Shown here: piece after piece, positions 57,628-64,000 of the stretch | Layout of the letters: each line of letters begins with the position of its first letter | Position numbering within the stretch: the stretch's first letter is position 1 | Source: Calamus simplicifolius | Taxonomy: Eukaryota > Streptophyta > Magnoliopsida > Arecales > Arecaceae | Assembly: GCA_900491605.1 (NCBI GenBank) | Contig: UESW01004257.1 | Coordinates: 141,054 to 205,053 of the forward strand | DNA length: 64,000 nucleotides | Direction: 5' to 3' | The notes under the pieces: model-generated | The model's input: only the letters and a program-made list of their open reading frames with translations | Database searches by the model: none | What the model was told of the DNA's origin: nothing | Translations under genes and position numbers: made by a program

Positions 57628-60600
57628 ATGGAGGCCGGTAATGTTTCCCGCATGATCAGTCTGAACAAAAATAATTGGATGATATGGAAACCAAGGATGG
57701 AGGACCTCTTATATTGCAAGGATCTATATGGACCTTTAGAAGGGGTCAAAGCAAAGCCCGCTACAGTGACAGACGATGCTTGGATCATGTTAGATCGGAA
57801 GGCAGTCGGTTTTATTCAGCAATGGTTGGATGATAGTGTCTTTCACCATGTTTCCACTGAGACTTCTGCAAACTCTCTTTGGAAAAAGTTAGAAAGACTA
57901 TATGAGAGAAAAACAGCTGGCAACAAGGCTTTCTTGATCAGAAAACTAGTGAATCTGAAATATAAAGAGGGTGCTTCTATTGCTAAGCATTTGAATGAAA
58001 TGCAGAGTATTAATAACCAGTTATCCTCTATGAAAATGTCTCTTGATGATGAGTTGCAGGCATTGTTACTTCTCAGTTCATTGCCAGAAAGTTGGAAGAC
58101 ACTGGTAGTTTCCCTCAGTAATTCTGCACCAGACGATGTTATCACCATGAGTCAAGTAACAGGCAGTTGTTGAAGGAGGAGTTAAGAAGAAAAAATTCAA
58201 CAACTTATCAGATTAATTCACAGGCACTTGTCTCAAAGAATAGAGGACGGTCAAAGTCTACAAATAGAGACAATTCATACAAGGGTAGAAGCAAATCAAG
58301 GTCAAGAAAAGATATTACTTGCTATAACTGTGGTGAGAAAGGGCACTACAAGAATTAGTGTAAGAAGCCTAAGAAGAGTAAGAAAAAGGGAAAAGAAGTG
58401 GAGGATACAGAGTCAAAGGAGAATGAGAATATCACAGCTACTGTGCAGAGTATGATTATTTGATTTTGTCTACTTCTGATGGTATCTTCTCATGTGAGTG
58501 TCAGAATCATGAGTGGGTGATTGACACAGGTGCTTCTTATCATGCTACACCACGGAGGGAGTTTTTTTCTACATATAAGACTGAAAATTTTGGTGTTGTC
58601 AAGATGAGAAATCAAGGCACAGCAGACATCATTGGCATGGGTGACATCCACATGAAGACCAATCTTGGCTGTAAGTTGGTGCTCAAGGATGTAAGGCATG
58701 TAGCTGACTTGAGGCTAAATTTAATCTCAGTTGGAAGACTTGATGATGAAGATTTTGATAGCAGATTTCATAAAGGGCAATGGAAGCTCAGTAAAGGTTC
58801 ACTAGTTGTAGCCAGTGGAAAGAAATGTCACACTTTATACAAGTTGCAGGCTAAAGCTTATGGTGAACAGTTGAATGTTACAGAGAACGACTTTAGCATG
58901 GAGTTGTGGCATAAACGACTGGGACACATGAGTGAGAAGGGGCTGCAAGTTCTTTCCAAGGAAGAAGTTCTACCAGACTTCAAAGGTATACATCTGAACC
59001 CATGTGTTGATTGTTTGGTTGGCAAGCAACATAGAGTTTCTTTTGCTAGTCCTGCTTTATCTAGAAAAATGCATGTTTTGGATCGTATATATACAGATGT
59101 TTGTGGTTCTCTAAGGACAAAAACTCCTAGTGGATCATTAATGTTCTAGGCATCAGTGGTGCACTTTATTTTGTCACTTTTATAGATGATTTTTCTAGAA
59201 AAGTTTGGGTCTACGGTTTGAAGACTAAAGATCAGGTTATTAATGTCTTCAAAGAGTTTCATGCCAGAGTTGAAAGAGAGACAGGAAAGAAACTGAAATG
59301 TATAAGGTCAGATAATGATGGTGAGTACACAGGGTTATTTGATAATTATTGCAGATCACATGGCATTCAACATGAGATGACAGTTCCTGATACTCCTCAG
59401 CATAATGCAATTGCAGAGAGAATGAACCGCACCATCATGGAAAAGATCAGATGTATGCTTTCACAGTCCAAGTTACCTAAAAGATTTTAGGATGAGGCAT
59501 TGAAGACAGCGGTTGATGTAATAAACTTGTCACCATGTACAGCTCTAGATGGTGATGTTGCAGAGCATGTATGGTCAGGAAAAGATGTCTCTTATAAGCA
59601 CTTGAGAGTGTTTGGTTGTCGTGCATTTGCACATGTTCCAGACATTGAGAGGTCCAAGCTGGATGGTAAGACAAAAGAATGTGCTTTGCTTGGTTACTCA
59701 CATGATGAGTTTGGTTATAGACTTTGGGATCCAGAAAAGCAGAAGGTATTCAGAAGCAGAGATGTGGTATTTTTTGAAGATCAAACCCTTCAAAACTTTA
59801 AGAAGGAGGTGTCAGTCAAGTCTTCTGCAGGAGGATTAACAGACTGTGATCCAGTTACTCCTCTAGTAAATCAGGGTGATAGGGGAGATGTGCAAGAAAA
59901 TAGTGCAGGAGCAGGTATTAACTCACCTATAGGACATGTTGAGCAGGAAGGAGATCAGGAGCAACCTCCTACAGCGCCTCAGCTGAGAAGATCTATCAGA
60001 CAACGTCAACCTTTCAAAAGGTATTCTACAGATAAATATAATGCTTACTGATGCAGGTGAACCAGAATGTTACCAGGAGGCAGTTGAAAGTGAGCAGAAA
60101 AAGGAGTGGTTAGTAGGTATGCTGGAAGAAATGGGTGCCTTACAGAAGAACCACACATATGATTTAGTGGAACTACCAAGAGGAAGGAAGGCTTTAAAGA
60201 ACAAGTGGGTTTTCAGGTTAAAGACTCAACAACATTGTTCTCAACCAAAGTACAAGGCCAGATTGGTTGTGAAAGGCTTTGGTCAAAAGAAAGGTATTGA
60301 CTTTGAAGAGATTTTTTCTTCTGTTGTTAAAATGTCTTCAATTCGTGTTGCTCTAGGTATTGCTGCTAGTCTAGACTTGGAGGTTGAGCAGTTAGATGTG
60401 AAGACAGCTTTTTTCATGGTGATTTGGAGGAGAAAATCTATATGGAGCAACCAGAAGGCTTCAAAGTCAAAGGTAAAGAAAATCTTGTCTGCAGATTGAA
60501 AAAAAGCTTATATGGGCTGAATCAAGCTCCAAGGCAGTGGTACAAGAAATTTGATTCATTTATGGCTGAAAATGGATACAAAAGAATGGCTTCAGATCAT

Positions 60601-61577
60601 TGTGTGTATATCAAATGGTTTAGTGAGGATTTTGTCATACTCCTACTTTATGTTGATGACATGCTTATTCTTGGGAAAGATATGTCTATGATTGATAGGT
60701 TGAAGAAGGAGCTAAGCAATTCATTTGAAATGAAGGATATGGGACCAGCAAAGCAAATACTGGGTATGCAGATTTTCCGTGATAGAAGAATCAAGAAAAT
60801 ATGGTTGTCACAGGAAAAAGTACATTGAGAAGGTATTGGATAGGTTCAGTATGATCAATGCAAAGCCAGTTGGTTCTCCTCTTGCAGGTCACTTCAGGTT
60901 GTGCTCAGAGCAAAGTCCTTCAAGTGATGAGGAGAAGGAGAAAATGAAGAAGGTTCCTTACGCTTCAGCAGTCGAAAGTTTGATGTACGCGATGGTATGT
61001 ACGAGGCCAGACATCGCATATGCAGTGGGTGTTGCTAGCAGATTTCTTGCAAATCCAGGGAAAGAGCATTGGGCAGCAGTGAAGTGGATCTTCAGATATC
61101 TCAGAGGAAGCTCCAAAGTTTGTTTAAGCTTTGGGGTGTCCAGCTGTGCTGATTGGTTACATAGATGCAGATATGGCGAGAGATATTAATACAAGGAAGT
61201 CCATATCAGGTTTCATACTTACTTTTGCAGGGGGAGCTGTGTCATGGCAATCCAGATTGCAAAGGTGTGTAGCTCTCTCTACCACAGAGGCAGAATATAT
61301 TGCTGCTACCGAGGTCTGTAAGGAGATGCTGTGGATGAAAGAATTCTTACATGAATTGGGATTGAAACAGAAAAATTATGTGGTACATTGTGACAGCCAG
61401 AGTGCCATCCACTTGTGCAAGAACCCAACTTTTCATTTCAAGTCAAAGCATATAGATGTGAGATACCACTGGATTCGAAATGTGTTTGAAGAGAAGCAGT
61501 TACAGCTTCAGAAAATTCACACAGATGAAAATGGGGCAGACATGTTGACAAAGACCTTATCAAAAGAAAGGCAATAG
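57628..61577 (+). pseudogene. gag-pol: Element E gag-pol, nearly complete but interrupted
   Basis: Gag starts at ATG 57628 (MEAGNVSRMISLNKNNW) and runs open to about 58170. Zinc knuckle CYNCGEKGHYKN then has a TAG (58356-58358) directly before its last cysteine. Protease: WVIDTGASYHATP (about 58515-58555). Integrase: LWHKRLGHMSEKG, CVDCLVGK, then the acidic residues in YTDVCGS, RSDNDGEY and AIAERMNRT. A TAG at 59488 replaces a conserved Trp codon. RT: QLDVKTAFF and YVDD at 60649-60660. RNase H: YIDADMARD, STTEAEYIAATE, CDSQSAIHL, and a stop at 61575-61577. Frame changes lie near 58170, 58455, 59150, 60050, 60415, 60825 and 61130. All domains are recognisable along their length. Confidence 0.93.
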
Positions 61578-61655
61578 ATATGCCGACAGCTGGTCGGCAT
61601 GATTTCACACTAAGGAAGCATGAGACAGCCTCCCTTATGGGCTGAAGGGGGAGGT

Positions 61656-62282
61656 TGTTGGGCCCATGGCCCACTTATTCAGCCCATTAGGGCAAAAGGG
61701 AGCGCTACTCTTTTTTCTATCAGGGTTTGTTCTCTCTCTTTTATAAAAGGAGTAACCGTCTTCCTTTTTGGGTTTTCTCTTTTTAAGGAGCAGTCGTCTT
61801 AAAAAAATAGGAGAAGCATGTAGCAGGTATTTCTTTTTTTCTAGGAGCATGGATTGCTAGGGGAAGAGAAGGAAGGGTTGCTGCTTGGTGCTTAACTACG
61901 TGGGAGGACTTCCACTCCAGGAATCACGTGAAGGTGCTGCAGAAGAAAAACAAGAGAAGAAGAAGAAGAAGAAGAGAAGGAAGAAAATAAGGAGGTAACG
62001 TAGGAGACCGTATTTTTCGGTGATGTAATCCTTATATCCCTATTATTCTCTTGTGATTGTTTCTCAAGTTCTGGCAAGGGACTTTGAGATTTGGATATTT
62101 ATTATTTTATAGTGGATCTTCTTCTCTGGCTTGCCCATGATTTTTTTTTCCTTTATCTTGAAGGGATTTTCCACGTAAATCTTGGTGTTTCTGTGATTGT
62201 GTGGTTTGCGCATTTTTATTTATTATTTCGCTGCGTATTACGGTCTTCTAGTATTTGCTCGTACACGGATTTTTTCCCATCA
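61656..62282 (+). repeat. 3' LTR of element E
   Basis: Near-identical to the 5' LTR, with one extra GAA unit and extra T in homopolymers. A polypurine tract GAAGGGGGAGG (61644-61654) sits directly before it. Confidence 0.95.
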
Positions 62283-62287
62283 GATAC

Positions 62288-64000
62288 ACCATAATGGAGC
62301 CAACAAGATGATTCAAATCAAAGGCTGATTATCATCGATAGTCCATATACATAGCATGCATCAGTAGTGTTTATTACCAACCAAAATATATTGCAGGCTT
62401 AATCTTGTTGCGCTGATGTAGTCCTATCCCTTAGCCCTTTCAACTAGTGCAGTCCATTGTGAAAATCAGATGATTGCACTCTTGTTCTCTTGCATATTGA
62501 ACCTACATGGTCGGCACATGATAAGAATAATCTAAAGTTGCTTGATAATGAAAAATGAAGCCAGTTGAGCTGGTTTGATAAAAAGATTATGACCCCTACT
62601 ACAGATCTTGAGAAATGTGATTATGACCACACTACAGATCTTGAGAAATGTGAAAATTAGAGTGAGGATGAGAAGGTAAGAGAAAAAGGAAGGGATGTTA
62701 AACTTGGTGAATCCACCAAGTAATTTTGCCAAAACCCCTGTATACCCGAGTTGAATTGATGTCCCAAGGGCAGTGGTAGGCATCCCTATGCATTAAGGCT
62801 TGCAACTTTGTAAATTATCGTTAAACCTTCAATAAGTTGCATCAGTTGTTGCTTATGAATCCAACAAAGTGAGAAGAGTCCATAATTTGTTATTCGTATC
62901 TTTTGCTTTTGTGTATGCTACAAGTAGACATAATTCAACTTCCGTTTGGTACATCTCGCTCATATACTAATGGCTTGTGATAAAATTTTAAGTGAGAAGA
63001 GGTTTATAAAGCTTAAAGGCAGGTACAATGGATGCAAGGAGAGTGAAGCATTTAAACGATAATGGTACTTACTTTCAGGTGAAGGATAGAATTCAGAAAA
63101 GTGGCAGTTCAGAATTTTGGAACATAGATAAACACATTTGAAAAGAATCTATCTAAAAGGGGGTTAATGTTCCATATCTGAGCCTTCGGTGAATCTGACA
63201 TGCATTGCAGCTTCAATCTTTCATCCTTATGGGCCATGGCCCATATTTCTTCCTGATATCAGAAATTCTAGTACCTAATTTTTTTAGGAAATGTATTAGA
63301 TGTCTATCATGTACCAGAACCTTACATATCTTCAATTTATTTCAGTTTTGTTATTTTTAGGATAATTTTTGGGAGGGATTCAACAGATATTTGGATGCCC
63401 ATTTATACTATTGCATTTTTATTCTATATCAGTCATTCTATGGTAAGTTTTGGACATTACTAGTTTCAGTGAAGGAGGTAAATTAGACCCTAGCTTGTTT
63501 ACCTGATCCAACCCAACACATTTCTGAGCCGCCTAATCAATTGCCCAGTTCCTCTTCTTTCTTGCTTGCCTTCTATCCTCAGTTTTCCCCCTCATCTTCT
63601 TTTCTCCTCCTTTCATTCTCCTTTATTCTCCAGCTCTTCTCGCATTATTTTCTTCTCCTTCCTCCTGTCCTCCTCAGCTCCATCTATTTTCATTAACTTG
63701 CCCCACCATCATAATAAACCCATCCATGCCCTATGCCACAAGTCCATCACCAGCCTCCTCACCCAAGTAGGTCCAACCATTAGGCAGGCATTCACCAAAC
63801 CCACGGCCACATATATTGTTCTGGCCGAATTATCCATTGCCCCTCTGTTCATTGTAGCTACCCTAATCAAACCTACCACCGTACCTAGACCTTATCACAG
63901 CCCCACTAACTAACAAAGCTGCCTGTCATCACCTGAATACCAGACTACCCATTGCCAAAGCTGTCTACTACCAGCCCACCCTATTGTCAAAGTCGTGGGA
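62288..64000 (-). other. SAE2 intron 1 or upstream flank, no gene seen
   Basis: No exon matching the SAE2 N-terminus (VLMVGAGGIGCELLK-type motif) is visible. A two-copy repeat of about 33 bases lies at 62585-62650 (TACAGATCTTGAGAAATGTG). From about 63560 the sequence is CT-rich and holds an ORF (63566-63913) with low-complexity Phe/Ser/Pro content that I do not regard as a gene. Confidence 0.6.

Larger units (their letters stand above)
56964..62282 (+). mobile_element. Tork/Tnt1-like copia element E, young
   Basis: LTRs of 623 and 627 bases (56964-57586, 61656-62282) begin TGTTGGGCCC and end CATCA. The 5-bp target duplication GATAC lies at 56959-56963 and 62283-62287. The element has the full copia set in order with a primer-binding site and polypurine tract. 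The LTRs differ by about fifteen substitutions by my count, mostly C/T or G/A, plus a few length changes in runs. This is the most recent large insertion in the window after allowing for length. It lies in SAE2 intron 1, antisense to the gene. Confidence 0.95.

Noticed and set aside
63566..63913. 115-codon ORF near the window end
   Set aside because: Phe/Ser/Pro low-complexity at the start, no domain, no codon or splice support.

Overview
The window is nuclear DNA from a flowering plant, most likely a monocot. A palm is a plausible guess from the style of the repeats, but nothing here proves it. Evidence for a plant: at least five LTR retrotransposons of plant lineages (SIRE-, Angela- and Tork-like copia, Del/Tekay-like gypsy), a Mutator-like DNA transposon, plant-style introns, and two recognisable host-derived sequences. 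These are a SUMO-activating enzyme subunit 2 gene (SAE2/UBA2) and a piece of a BRI1-like receptor kinase. There is no bacterial, organellar or viral gene cluster and no CRISPR array.

Layout. 1-1633: an LTR of a SIRE-like copia element. 2505-10568: a complete non-autonomous gypsy element with LTRs of about 3 kb and a CCACT target duplication. 11461-11704: a frameshifted C-terminal piece of SAE2 on the minus strand. 12500-18672: an old LTR-like relic split by a Mutator-like element (13629-17548, 9-bp target duplication TTATAGAAT) that carries the N-terminal quarter of a BRI1-like gene between mirrored minisatellite arrays. 18673-22020: a truncated Angela-like copia. 23889-40605: copia element A (target duplication AATAC), with SIRE-like element B (30074-39925) nested in its 3' LTR. 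41196-41297: SAE2 exon with the E1 catalytic cysteine. 41950-51246: Angela-like copia element C (target duplication GGAAT), inserted in one copy of a 0.7-kb tandem duplication. 55787-56005 and 56121-56204: two further SAE2 exons. 56964-62282: young Tork/Tnt1-like copia element E (target duplication GATAC). 62288-64000: no gene seen.

One host gene ties the right-hand two thirds together. SAE2 runs on the minus strand, and three of its exons are phase-0 with canonical splice sites but are separated by an intron of more than 14 kb. Exon 1 lies beyond 64000. The exons between the catalytic cysteine and the C-terminal tail were not found by eye anywhere in 11.7-41.2 kb. The tail is frameshifted, and a conserved ATP-site arginine is isoleucine. 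The locus therefore looks like a decayed, transposon-filled copy of SAE2, or a real gene damaged by assembly errors. The copia elements A, C and E all lie antisense to SAE2.

I find no clearly undescribed biological system. The most unusual structures are the gene-carrying Mutator-like element with its mirrored minisatellites, the extra ORF of element B preceded by the same GTCGAC-containing motif cluster found in its LTRs, and the pulled-apart SAE2 locus.
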